Source: an uncultured Oscillospiraceae bacterium | Lineage (GTDB): Bacteria > Bacillota > Clostridia > Oscillospirales > Acutalibacteraceae | Assembly (NCBI GenBank): GCA_900541975.1 | Contig: UQLR01000010.1 | Span: 28,283 to 92,282 of the forward strand | Direction of reading: 5' to 3' | DNA length: 64,000 nt | Shown: positions 25,496 through 34,225 of the stretch, piece by piece | How the letters are laid out: each line of letters begins with the position of its first letter | Numbering within the stretch: the first letter of the stretch is position 1 | Notes under the pieces: generated by a model | The model's input: the letters and a program-made list of their open reading frames with translations, nothing else | The model's database searches: none | What the model was told of the DNA's origin: nothing | Program-made: the position numbers and the translations under genes

Positions 25496-26755
25496 ATGGA
25501 AAAGAAACAAAAAAATGAAATACTGGCTCCGGCAGGGGATATGGAGTGTTTACAAAACGCGCTGTATTTTGGAGCAGATGCCGTGTATTTGGCAGGCAGG
25601 GAGTTTGGTATGCGCACCGCGCCTGAAAATTTTGACCGTGCAGGGCTGAAAGAGGCTGTACAGGCAGCGCATCATAAGGGTGCAAAGCTGTATGTGACCT
25701 GCAATATTTTACCCAGAAATGACCAACTGCCACGTTTGCCTGGTTTTTTAGAGTATATCAGTCAGTGCGGTGCCGACGCGCTGATTATAGCGGATATGGG
25801 TGTTTTAGCGCTGGCGAAAAAATATGCGCCGCAGGTGGATGTACATATATCTACGCAGGCGGGTATTGTCAATTATGAAAGCGCCGGAGCTTTTTATAAT
25901 TTGGGTGCGTCCAGGGTTGTGCTTGCAAGAGAGCTTTCTCTGGAGGAAATTGCACAAATCCGTGCAAAGACTCCCTCCGGACTGGAATTGGAATGCTTTG
26001 TGCATGGAGCCATGTGTGTTTCTTTTTCCGGCAGATGCCTGCTGTCTTCCTATCTGACCGGCCGGGACGCAAACCGCGGTGATTGCGCGCAGCCCTGCCG
26101 ATGGAAATACCATTTATACGAAGAAAGCAGAGACGGGCGCTTTTTCCCGGTGGAAGAGCATAAAGACGGAACATACCTGTATAATTCGCGGGACCTGTGT
26201 ATGATAGACCATATCAAGGCGCTTGTACAGGCGGGGGTTTTCAGTTTTAAAATTGAAGGCCGGGCGAAATCTGCATATTATACGGCGGTTGTAACCAACG
26301 CCTATCGCAAGGCGTTGGATGATTATTATCAAAACGGCCATACAGAAAGCTATGCCGTACCTGGATGGATCCGGCAGGAACTGGATAAAATCAGCCACAG
26401 GGAATATTCTACCGGTTTTTTCTTTGGCGGGGAACCGGGGCAAACCCAGGACAACGGAGGGTATATCCGCAACTATGAGGTGGTCGCCGTATGTATTGGA
26501 AAGCAGGGCGGGCGCGCCGTGGTTACACAGCGCAACCGTTTTTTTGCAGGCGATATGGTCGATGTGCTGCCCTATAGCGGGATTCCGTTTGAAACAAAGA
26601 TCCGGAGCATTTATGACAGCTGGGGAAACCCTGTGGAGAGCGCGCCGCATCCTATGCAGGAGCTGCTGATAGAAACGGATGATGAAATATCTGGTGGGGC
26701 TATTTTGCGGAAAAAAAGAGCAGCGGCGCAGTTTGAAAAAATGTATGAAAAATAG
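25496..26755 (+). CDS. U32 family peptidase/RNA-modification-associated protein
   Basis: The 419-residue protein matches the collagenase-like U32 family. It has an N-terminal TIM-barrel-like part (ILAPAGDMECLQNALYFGADAVYLAG) and the signature ECFVHGAMCVSFSGRCLLS, followed by RGDCAQPCRWKY whose cysteines may bind an Fe-S cluster. Many U32 proteins now appear to act in tRNA or rRNA hydroxylation (TrhP/RlhA) rather than proteolysis. The ATG at 25496 has AGAGGA 8 bases upstream; longer starts at 25475 and 25487 are less likely. MltG and a U32 protein are often neighbours in Clostridia. Confidence 0.9.
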   Translation: MEKKQKNEILAPAGDMECLQNALYFGADAVYLAGREFGMRTAPENFDRAGLKEAVQAAHHKGAKLYVTCNILPRNDQLPRLPGFLEYISQCGADALIIADMGVLALAKKYAPQVDVHISTQAGIVNYESAGAFYNLGASRVVLARELSLEEIAQIRAKTPSGLELECFVHGAMCVSFSGRCLLSSYLTGRDANRGDCAQPCRWKYHLYEESRDGRFFPVEEHKDGTYLYNSRDLCMIDHIKALVQAGVFSFKIEGRAKSAYYTAVVTNAYRKALDDYYQNGHTESYAVPGWIRQELDKISHREYSTGFFFGGEPGQTQDNGGYIRNYEVVAVCIGKQGGRAVVTQRNRFFAGDMVDVLPYSGIPFETKIRSIYDSWGNPVESAPHPMQELLIETDDEISGGAILRKKRAAAQFEKMYEK

Positions 26756-26793
26756 GTGCAGGCAATATAGGTGGAAAACTTTCCGGACGTGCC

Positions 26794-26822
26794 TTGACAG
26801 CCAGAGGAAACAGCGCTATAAT
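26794..26822 (+). promoter_or_regulatory. Consensus promoter of the alaS T-box transcript
   Basis: TTGACA and TATAAT are both perfect and separated by 17 bases. It lies about 280 bases before alaS and immediately before the T-box leader, as expected for a strong constitutive promoter whose output is controlled by attenuation. Confidence 0.85.
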
Positions 26823-26828
26823 ACTCTA

Positions 26829-27071
26829 CAATACAGACAGAAAGCGATGACGGGAAAAAGAATCTTTTTACGCTTACAGAGAGAAAGCCCCAGGCTGTAA
26901 GGCTTTTATGCGTTTGAAGGGTTTGGGCCGCCCCAGAGCTACCGCGGCGAGGAGCTGTGGCGTTTCCGGCGTTAACGGGCAAAAGTGGCATGCAGGTTTT
27001 TGCGTGCAATTTGGGTGGTACCACAGGAGATAGAGCTCTTGTCCCATAGGGGGCGGGAGCTTTTTATTTTT
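26829..27071 (+). promoter_or_regulatory. T-box leader of alaS
   Basis: The leader has a Stem I with AGCGATGACGGGAA and CAGAGAGAAAGCC elements, and the T-box sequence TTGGGTGGTACCACA at 27011-27025 that pairs with the tRNA acceptor end. A terminator follows (GAGCTC...GGGAGC, then T5) up to about 27071. Uncharged tRNA-Ala would stabilise the antiterminator and switch alaS on. A GCG at 26910-26912 sits just 5' of a TTTGA motif, where ACC and TAC sit in the thrS and tyrS leaders, so it is the candidate Ala specifier. Confidence 0.9.
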
Positions 27072-27105
27072 GGAATAAAAATTTTACAGAATAGGAGCAT
27101 GCAGC

Positions 27106-29739
27106 ATGAAGTGGACGGGATTAAACGAATTAAGAGAAAAATATTTATCGTTTTTTGAAAGCAAGGGGCATTTGCGTCTTCCAAGCTTTTCCCTGGTGCC
27201 TAAGGACGACAAAAGTCTTTTACTGATCAATTCCGGTATGGCGCCTATGAAAAAATATTTTACAGGGGAAATTACGCCACCCCAAAAGCGCGTGACCACC
27301 TGCCAGAAGTGCATTCGTACGCCAGACATTGAACGCGTGGGGATTACGGCGCGCCACGGAACTTATTTTGAAATGCTTGGGAATTTTTCCTTTGGGGATT
27401 ATTTTAAGCGGGAAGCTACCGCGTGGGCGTGGGAATTTTTTACAAAGGTGCTGGAAATGCCGGAAGAAAAGCTGTATGTGTCGGTTTATGAAAAGGACGA
27501 CGAGGCGTACAACATCTGGACAAAGGAAGTCGGCGTGGATTCTTCGCATATGGTGCGCCTTGGGAAAGAGGATAATTTTTGGGAACACGGTACAGGACCA
27601 TGCGGACCTTGCTCGGAGATTTATTTTGACAGGGGAGAGGACAAAGGCTGTGGCGGCCCCAACTGCGCGGTAGGTTGTGATTGTGACCGTTTTGTAGAGG
27701 TGTGGAATCTGGTATTTACGCAGTTTGACAGTGACGGAAACGGCAACTATGCACCGTTGGATCACCCTAATATTGATACTGGCATGGGGCTGGAGCGCCT
27801 TGCCTGTGTAATGCAGGATGTGGACAATCTTTTTTTGGTTGATACCGTGCAAAATATTATGAAGCACGTGGTAGATATTACAGGGGTCTTATATGGGAAA
27901 GATGAAAAATCAGACATTTCGCTGCGCGTGATTACCGACCATATACGCAGCACAAGCTTTATGATTGGCGACGGCGTAATGCCGTCTAACGAAGGCAGAG
28001 GGTATGTACTGCGCCGTCTGCTCCGTCGGGCTGCCCGCCATGGAAGGCTTTTGGGTGTCAAGCGCCCGTTCCTGTATGAAGTATGCAGAACTGTAATCCG
28101 TGAAAACGAACAGGCCTATCCGGAGCTTGCACAAAAGGCGGAATTCATTACAAGGCTCATTAAGGTTGAAGAAGAAAATTTCTGTAAAACCATCGACCAG
28201 GGCCTTGCAATGCTGCATGATATTATTGGCCGGGAAGAAGTTGACGAACTTTCTGGGGAAGACGCCTTTAAACTGAACGACACATATGGGTTTCCCATTG
28301 ATCTGACTAAGGAAATTCTCGCAGAAAAAGGGATGACGGTAAACGAAGCGCGGTTTAAGGAATTGCTTGCCGAACAGAAAAAGCGCGCCAGAAATGCCAG
28401 AAAAAACGCTGGTGCCGACGCGTGGGTCAGTGATGACACCGACCTTTCAGACATTGCACCGACAGAATTTACCGGTTATACGCAGACAACCTCACAGGCA
28501 AAGCTGCTTGCAATTGTCAATCATGGGCAACGCGTACAGGCGGCATACCAGGGCGAGCAGGTTGTTTTGGTTTTTGATAAAACGCCGTTTTATGCAGAAA
28601 GCGGCGGCCAAACAGGCGACACAGGAACGGCGCAAACGGAAATTGCGTCGGTCGAAATACGTGATACCAGCAAAAACCACGCGGGCATTTACCTGCACAG
28701 TGCAACTGTTGCAGAGGGAATGCTTTCCGTTGGAGAAGCAGTGAAGCTGCAAATTGACCAGATCCGCCGGGAGGATATTATGCGCAATCACACCGCGGCG
28801 CATTTACTGCAGGCGGCGCTTAGAAAAGTGCTGGGAACGCATGTGGAGCAGGCAGGCCAGCTTGTAGACGGTGAAAAGCTCCGGTTTGATTTTACGCATT
28901 TTTCTGCCATGACCGCACAGGAAATGCTTACTGTGGAAGACATGGTCAATGAAGAAATTTTGAAAGCGGTAGATGTGAAAATACAGGAAATGCCGATAGA
29001 ACAGGCAAAAAAGATGGGCGCGATGGCTCTGTTTGGGGAGAAATACGGAGATATTGTGCGTGTTGTGCAGGTTCCAGGTTTTTCAACGGAGCTTTGCGGT
29101 GGCACGCATGTGGACAACACCGCGAAAGTTGGGATGTTTAAAATGCTTGGAGAGGGCTCCGTTGCGGCCGGTGTAAGAAGGATTGAAGCCGTAACGGGAA
29201 GAGGCGTACTCAATGTGCTCAACGGTTGCTTTACACTGATTGGAGACGCTGCAGGCGCGCTTAAAATTAGTAACCCCAGGGACTTACTGCGCGGCTGCAC
29301 GCAGACAATGGAAGAGCTTAAGGAAAAGGACAGAGAAATTGCGCAGTTGAATAATAAACTTGCCATGTTGAAGATGGACGACATGTTTGCTAATTCAGAG
29401 CTTGTTAAAGGCGTGCGCATCATTTCGGCTGCTTTTACAGATGTTAATGTGGAAATGCTCCGTAACATGTGTGACAGGGCGCTGAGTATGGCGCCCAAAA
29501 GCATTGCGGTCCTGGCCGGGATTACAGATGGAAAGGCGACTTTTGCCTGCGCTTGCGGCAAAGAGGCGCAGGAAAAGGGCGCCCATGCGGGCAGGATTGT
29601 CAAGGCAGTTGCGCAAATTGCCGGCGGTAACGGCGGCGGAAAGCCCGATATGGCTATGGCAGGCGCAAAGGATGTGTCCAGAGTGGACGACGCTATTGTA
29701 GCGGTGAAGGAAATTGTATTGGGTATGATTCGGGGATAA
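27106..29739 (+). CDS. alaS: Alanyl-tRNA synthetase
   Basis: At 877 residues the protein is full length. It shows the class II catalytic core (N-terminal RLPSFSLVPKDDKSLLLINSGMA; TGPCGPCSEIYFD; NIDTGMGLERLACV), the editing domain with HTAAHLLQAALR and CGGTHVDNT zinc/editing motifs, and a C-terminal DHHA1-type Gly-rich domain (AGGNGGGKPDMAMAG). It charges tRNA-Ala and clears Ser/Gly mischarging. It is controlled by the T-box immediately upstream and followed by a terminator, so it is monocistronic. Confidence 0.98.
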   Translation: MKWTGLNELREKYLSFFESKGHLRLPSFSLVPKDDKSLLLINSGMAPMKKYFTGEITPPQKRVTTCQKCIRTPDIERVGITARHGTYFEMLGNFSFGDYFKREATAWAWEFFTKVLEMPEEKLYVSVYEKDDEAYNIWTKEVGVDSSHMVRLGKEDNFWEHGTGPCGPCSEIYFDRGEDKGCGGPNCAVGCDCDRFVEVWNLVFTQFDSDGNGNYAPLDHPNIDTGMGLERLACVMQDVDNLFLVDTVQNIMKHVVDITGVLYGKDEKSDISLRVITDHIRSTSFMIGDGVMPSNEGRGYVLRRLLRRAARHGRLLGVKRPFLYEVCRTVIRENEQAYPELAQKAEFITRLIKVEEENFCKTIDQGLAMLHDIIGREEVDELSGEDAFKLNDTYGFPIDLTKEILAEKGMTVNEARFKELLAEQKKRARNARKNAGADAWVSDDTDLSDIAPTEFTGYTQTTSQAKLLAIVNHGQRVQAAYQGEQVVLVFDKTPFYAESGGQTGDTGTAQTEIASVEIRDTSKNHAGIYLHSATVAEGMLSVGEAVKLQIDQIRREDIMRNHTAAHLLQAALRKVLGTHVEQAGQLVDGEKLRFDFTHFSAMTAQEMLTVEDMVNEEILKAVDVKIQEMPIEQAKKMGAMALFGEKYGDIVRVVQVPGFSTELCGGTHVDNTAKVGMFKMLGEGSVAAGVRRIEAVTGRGVLNVLNGCFTLIGDAAGALKISNPRDLLRGCTQTMEELKEKDREIAQLNNKLAMLKMDDMFANSELVKGVRIISAAFTDVNVEMLRNMCDRALSMAPKSIAVLAGITDGKATFACACGKEAQEKGAHAGRIVKAVAQIAGGNGGGKPDMAMAGAKDVSRVDDAIVAVKEIVLGMIRG

Positions 29740-29765
29740 AAGAAATTCGGATGTAAAAAATGTTA

Positions 29766-29804
29766 AAAACGCCTTTACGGCGCTGTGCACCATAAAGGCG
29801 TTTT
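29766..29804. terminator. Bidirectional terminator between alaS and spoIID
   Basis: AAAACGCCTTTA and TAAAGGCGTTTT are perfect 12-base arms with A/T tracts on both sides, placed between two convergent genes. Confidence 0.9.
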
Positions 29805-29845
29805 ATGAAGAGAAGATAGACCGCTTACAGGCGGGTAAGGCTGTG

Positions 29846-30910
29846 TTAAAGCGTTTCTATGGTTGTACCGGGGTAATACCAGGCTAGGATTTCCTGGTAA
29901 TCTGCGCCCTGCTTTGCCATTTCGTTTGCGCCGTACTGGCTTAATCCAGCGCCGTGCCCGTATCCCCTTACCGTAAATACAAATTCGTCCAGAGTGTACA
30001 GGACCTCGAAATTACTGCTGCGCAGGGAAAAAGCATCCCGGATTTCCTGCCCCGTTACCTCTTTTCCCCCTACCTTTACGGAGGAAACAGTTCCGGCGTC
30101 TGTTGTTTTTAGATCGGTGAACCATTCCTGAGAGGAATCGCCCAGCGTAATATCGTTCCATGTATCTTCTATAATAGTTTTAACTTCTTCATTTGTCAGT
30201 GTAACAGTAGAAAGGTATTCGTTGCACAGGGCGTCCCAGGGGCTTGCAACGCTTTGCAGATAGGGCTGGTCTTCCGACAAAGCGTTTTTCCCATTTTCCG
30301 TAATACCGCCGGAAATGGCGCAATAAGCTGCGGTGATCAATTCCCCGTCATAGCGTATTACCTGGGAAAATACGGCGTTTACCGCATTTTCCAGCTTTTT
30401 ATAGGCGGTTTCAAAGTTGTCTTTCCATAAGCTTTGCAGTGTTTCTTTTGGAATATATACCTCTTTCTTTTCACTGTTGCAGGAAAAATCCGCGCCCTTT
30501 AAGTCGCTGTCAGTTTTTTCCCGTTGTGCGTCTCTTTTTTTGCAGAAAAAAGTATAAAGTGCAGTGCATTGTGCTTTTAATGCCTCTTCCTCAAACGAAG
30601 CGGGCATTTCTGCAGCGAGCGCCCCTATGCAAAAATCACGGTCGCTTACCTGCAGAACGTCGCCTGTTGCATTGTCAAGGATTTTAAAGCTTTGGGCGTC
30701 TGCCTTGCCTGCTGGTTTTTCAGTTGGTTTTTCAGTTGGTTTTTCGGTTGCTTTTTCTGTCGCTTCTGTGGCCTGTGAAGCTTCCAATACTTCAGATGCG
30801 GCCGCGTCTGGTTTTCTATTGTCCGGCTTTACAATGCCGCTGAGCGTTATGGCGGGAATAGCAGCCATTACTAGAACGAGCAGTAAACAGGTTATCATGA
30901 TCTTTTTCAT
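29846..30910 (-). CDS. spoIID: Stage II sporulation protein D (SpoIID) family
   Basis: This 354-residue protein has an N-terminal membrane anchor (about 4-23), a Pro/Thr/Glu/Lys-rich spacer with KPTEKPTEKP repeats (about 50-70) and the SpoIID lytic transglycosylase domain. The likely catalytic glutamate is in LAAEMPASFEEEALKAQC, and the C-terminal motif GYGHGAGLSQYGA is diagnostic. SpoIID degrades septal peptidoglycan glycan strands during engulfment, so the organism probably sporulates. The ATG at 30910 has AAAAGGG about 7 bases upstream and is preferred to a TTG two codons earlier. It is a single gene on the minus strand. Confidence 0.93.
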   Translation of the reverse strand: MKKIMITCLLLVLVMAAIPAITLSGIVKPDNRKPDAAASEVLEASQATEATEKATEKPTEKPTEKPAGKADAQSFKILDNATGDVLQVSDRDFCIGALAAEMPASFEEEALKAQCTALYTFFCKKRDAQREKTDSDLKGADFSCNSEKKEVYIPKETLQSLWKDNFETAYKKLENAVNAVFSQVIRYDGELITAAYCAISGGITENGKNALSEDQPYLQSVASPWDALCNEYLSTVTLTNEEVKTIIEDTWNDITLGDSSQEWFTDLKTTDAGTVSSVKVGGKEVTGQEIRDAFSLRSSNFEVLYTLDEFVFTVRGYGHGAGLSQYGANEMAKQGADYQEILAWYYPGTTIETL

Positions 30911-31163
30911 TTGCAAACCCTTTTCTTTCTGAATTTACGGTTGCGCATAGGGAGCTTTGAAAATTATATGGCGCTGCCTTTATGTATTTGCGCAGTGGGA
31001 TTTTGTAATCGTGGTTTTATATTGACAGAACTATGGAATTGAATTAAAATAATACGTACACTCTTGTGTAAATGTAAAAGAAAACAAGCCTGTTTCATGT
31101 ATATATTTTAAAATCTTCATTTATTCCCATTATTCTTGTAAAACATTGGAGGCGTTTGCGTGT
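30911..31163. other. Divergent promoter region of spoIID and a membrane protein
   Basis: About 250 AT-rich bases lie between divergent genes. No consensus promoter is obvious; the spoIID side may use a sporulation sigma factor. GGAGG at 31148-31152 is the ribosome site for the membrane protein on the plus strand. Confidence 0.4.
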
Positions 31164-32279
31164 ATGAAGAGCAAGTTGTCGTGGATTCCGTTTATTCCGG
31201 TCGTTTTTGCAGCCGTTTTTTTACGCATTTATCAGGTGTTGTTTATTGACAGCGGTGTAGATAAGGGTTTTTTGGACAGTGGCCTGGTATCTATAATTTT
31301 TGTGGGCAGTATTGTGGCGCTTTTTGTTATTCTTGCGATCTTTTGCTTTGCCGACAAAAAAACCGCGCCGGAATACGACATAGGACGGAATATATTTGCA
31401 GGCTTTTTTGCCATCCTTACCGGCGCGCTGCTTTTGACAGATGCAGTTCTCTTGGTGATGCAAATGATAAGCGCCGGCTTTTTTGACTGGATTAGTGGGA
31501 TCGATGTGCTTTTGTCCTTAGCGGGGGGAGCGATGATCTTTGTTATGGGGATTTCCTCTCTGACAGGGTACAATCGTGCAAAGCATATGCCGTTTCTTAT
31601 GCTTCTGCCTACCGTCTGGTGCTGCGGCCGCCTGGTGCTGACGTTTGCAAGTTATACTGCAATTTCACCGGCTGCTAAGGATATGTCCGACCTTGTTTAT
31701 ATGGTTTTCGCAACGCTTTTTCTGTTCAATGTTTCTATGGTTTATATCAAACTTAAAGGGAAAAACCCGGTTAAAGCCTGTTTTCTTTATGGGCTGCCCG
31801 CGGTAGTTGTCATTTTTGCTTATGCCGGCGCGCTTTTTGCCTCTTTGATTCAAAGCGGGCAGGGAGTGGATTTCTTTGCAAATATCCGTGTGTTTGAATT
31901 CCTTTCTTTTGCGCTTTATATCCTGTTTTTCTTGCTAGAACTGACGGCCGGCGCGAAGGGAAAGCAGAAGGAGGACGCTTTAGCGGTTGATACGGCGCCG
32001 CAGAAAGAGCAGCAATTGCATGTTAGCCATGAAAATGCAAGGCAGAGTCTGAAGTCCGGACAGGCTGCCGACCCTGAAACGGCGCGCGCCGAAGCCATTA
32101 TGGCAAAGGTTGAGGAGGCTGACAGAAAGAAAAACGATCCGGTGGATTATGTAGGATATTACAACAGAGATGTGCAGGATCAAACCAAAAAGGACGACGG
32201 CCTTTCCGATTACGCAAGTAAACTGGATGATATTGACCGTTTAATTTTAGAGCTTTCTGAAAACGATCACAAAGAATAG
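31164..32279 (+). CDS. Multi-pass membrane protein of unknown function
   Basis: I do not recognise this 371-residue protein. About eight hydrophobic helices fill residues 5-265, followed by a ~105-residue charged cytoplasmic tail rich in Asp, Lys and Glu that ends in a possible coiled coil (YASKLDDIDRLILELSEND). The ATG at 31164 has GGAGG 11 bases upstream; the frame is also open to a TTG at 31146 that overlaps the ribosome site. It is monocistronic, between divergent spoIID and an imperfect terminator. A role in envelope or division is possible but unsupported. Confidence 0.75.
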   Translation: MKSKLSWIPFIPVVFAAVFLRIYQVLFIDSGVDKGFLDSGLVSIIFVGSIVALFVILAIFCFADKKTAPEYDIGRNIFAGFFAILTGALLLTDAVLLVMQMISAGFFDWISGIDVLLSLAGGAMIFVMGISSLTGYNRAKHMPFLMLLPTVWCCGRLVLTFASYTAISPAAKDMSDLVYMVFATLFLFNVSMVYIKLKGKNPVKACFLYGLPAVVVIFAYAGALFASLIQSGQGVDFFANIRVFEFLSFALYILFFLLELTAGAKGKQKEDALAVDTAPQKEQQLHVSHENARQSLKSGQAADPETARAEAIMAKVEEADRKKNDPVDYVGYYNRDVQDQTKKDDGLSDYASKLDDIDRLILELSENDHKE

Positions 32280-32302
32280 AATAAGAAATATAAATTTTAA
32301 CA

Positions 32303-32333
32303 GGGCGGGCTTTCCAAAAGCCGGCCTTTTTGT
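32303..32333 (+). terminator. Terminator after the membrane-protein gene
   Basis: GGGCGGGCTTT and AAAGCCGGCC form an imperfect G-C-rich hairpin followed by T5, about 25 bases after the stop. Confidence 0.7.
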
Positions 32334-32482
32334 TATAATGAAAACAACGGCTTTGCGTAAGGCGTGCACCCTCTGCACAGCTTATCCTGCAGTGATGCTT
32401 GCAACGGGGGAAATACGAGGCATGCAAAGCGTGTACAGGACAATAGAAAAAAGATTGCAAAAGAGAAAGCTGGTATGTTTGT

Positions 32483-33901
32483 ATGAAGCGGTATAGAGGC
32501 CTTTCCGCCTTTTTGATTGTGGCGCTCCTTTTGTGGGTTATGCCTTTTTCAGCCGGTGCAGCTGGAGAATTTGAAGTAGAGAACGGCGTACTTATAAAAT
32601 ATAACGGAACCGGGCAGGCGGTGACGATTCCCTCTGGCGTATATTCTATTGGAGATGGAGCCTTTGCGGGAAATACACGGATAAAAAGCGTTACAATTCC
32701 TGACTATGTGTATTATATTGGCAACAATGCCTTCAATGGTTGTAACAATTTGCAAACGGTAGATTACGCAGACAGTATTGTTTCGGTGGGCGCGCATGCG
32801 TTTGAAGATACAGCCTGGCTTGCCTCCCAAAGCGATCCATATGTTTGTATCAACACGGTTTTAATTGCCTATAACAGTACAGAAAAGGCGGCTTCTGTAC
32901 CGCAGGGCGTTGTTTCCATTGCCGCCTATGCGTTTGCAAATCATCTGGATGTTACATCGGTCACACTCTCGGACAGCGTGCTGGAAATAGGAGAGGGCGC
33001 TTTTTTTGACTGCCAGAACCTTGCGTCTGTTTCCATACCGCAGACGGTCCAGTCAATTGGTCCACTTGCTTTTGAAAACACAAAATGGCTTGCCGGCTAC
33101 AAGGAAGATTTTGTTGTGCAGGGCGATGGTATTTTAATAAAATATAATGGGAATTCTGCAAATGCAGCAATCCCTGACAACGTCCGGCAGATTGCAGCAG
33201 GTGCTTTTTACCAAAATAAGACAGTTCAGTCTATAACAATACCGCAGAGCGTATTTAGTATAGGGATGCGGGCGTTTTCAGGCTGCAGCAAACTTGCAAA
33301 ACTTGCATTGCCTGCAAGCGTGTTTTTTATTGATGACCAGGCTTTTGCAGACTGTACAGCTTTGACTGCGGTACGGATCCCCAAAACGGTAGCTTATTTG
33401 GGAAGTGGAGCATTTTCAGGCTGTACGGCGCTTACCACCGCCACGATAGACGGCGGGTTTCATACCTTGTCCAGTAAAACGTTTTCAGGCTGCACGGCGC
33501 TTGAGAATGTAACGGTGGGGATCGCTGTGACAAATATACAAAGCCAGGTGTTTTCAGGCTGCACAGGGCTTAAGCAGATCAAACTGCTGGATACTGTTGC
33601 GGAAATAGCGTTGGATGCGTTTATAAATTGTCCGCAGCTTTCTATTTCAGGCTATCGTTTAAGTTATGCCTATACGTATGCAAGATCCTGTAATATTGCT
33701 TTCCAGGCGCTCAGTGAAAAGGCCGGCGATGTAAACGGCGACGGAAGCGTGTTGCTTACAGACGTGCTGGAAATACAGAAATATTTATCGGCTGTATCTC
33801 AACTGACGCCATTCCAGTTAAAAATTGCCGACTATGACGGAAACGACAGCGTAAACACCAGTGATGTATTGGCAATACAAAGGGCGATTGCCAGGTTGTA
33901 A
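32483..33901 (+). CDS. Secreted BspA-like leucine-rich-repeat protein with C-terminal dockerin
   Basis: The 472-residue protein starts with a signal peptide (about 1-27, cleavage after FSAGA). It continues with BspA/LRR_5-type repeats of the form AFxGCxxLxxVxIPxSVxxIGxxAF across about 45-395. It ends in a type I dockerin (about 411-472) with two calcium-binding segments, GDVNGDGSVLLTDVLEIQKYL and ADYDGNDSVNTSDVLAIQRAI. Such proteins are displayed by docking to a cohesin-bearing scaffold and can mediate adhesion. A second dockerin protein, with cohesin-like modules, is encoded at 58.8 kb. The thrS T-box promoter follows directly. Confidence 0.9.
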   Translation: MKRYRGLSAFLIVALLLWVMPFSAGAAGEFEVENGVLIKYNGTGQAVTIPSGVYSIGDGAFAGNTRIKSVTIPDYVYYIGNNAFNGCNNLQTVDYADSIVSVGAHAFEDTAWLASQSDPYVCINTVLIAYNSTEKAASVPQGVVSIAAYAFANHLDVTSVTLSDSVLEIGEGAFFDCQNLASVSIPQTVQSIGPLAFENTKWLAGYKEDFVVQGDGILIKYNGNSANAAIPDNVRQIAAGAFYQNKTVQSITIPQSVFSIGMRAFSGCSKLAKLALPASVFFIDDQAFADCTALTAVRIPKTVAYLGSGAFSGCTALTTATIDGGFHTLSSKTFSGCTALENVTVGIAVTNIQSQVFSGCTGLKQIKLLDTVAEIALDAFINCPQLSISGYRLSYAYTYARSCNIAFQALSEKAGDVNGDGSVLLTDVLEIQKYLSAVSQLTPFQLKIADYDGNDSVNTSDVLAIQRAIARL

Positions 33902-33922
33902 TGAAAAGAAAAGGCGCACCGC

Positions 33923-33951
33923 TTGACAGCGTTATAAAACTGTGCTACGAT
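33923..33951 (+). promoter_or_regulatory. Promoter of the thrS T-box transcript
   Basis: TTGACA and TACGAT are spaced by 17 bases, about 20 bases after the LRR-dockerin stop and just before the T-box leader. Confidence 0.75.
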
Positions 33952-33957
33952 TATTGA

Positions 33958-34192
33958 AAATGTAAAAAGTGCTGAGAAGGAAGAAAACGGCCGTATTTTT
34001 GCGTCAGAGAGCATGCGCCGCAGGCTGAAAGCGCAGCAGCAGAAAGGCTGTTTTTACCACCTTTGAGCGCGCGCCGGTAGCAAGGCGCGCCGTTTGACCG
34101 CGTTACAGGTTGCGTAAGGGCAGAGTATTTCTGCTGAAATTGGGTGGAACCACGGGCACAGCCTCGTCCCTTTGGGATGAGGCTGTTTTTTG
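33958..34192 (+). promoter_or_regulatory. T-box leader of thrS
   Basis: Stem I contains GTCAGAGAGCATGCG and a specifier region TTTTTACCACCTTTGAGC. The ACC at 34056-34058 is a threonine codon and matches the gene it controls. The T-box sequence TTGGGTGGAACCACGGG spans about 34140-34156. A terminator (CAGCCTC-TCCC/GGGA-GAGGCTG, T6) ends near 34192. Uncharged tRNA-Thr should allow read-through into thrS. Confidence 0.92.
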
Positions 34193-34225
34193 TGTAATAA
34201 AAAACAGGAAAGGAATGTATAAAAA

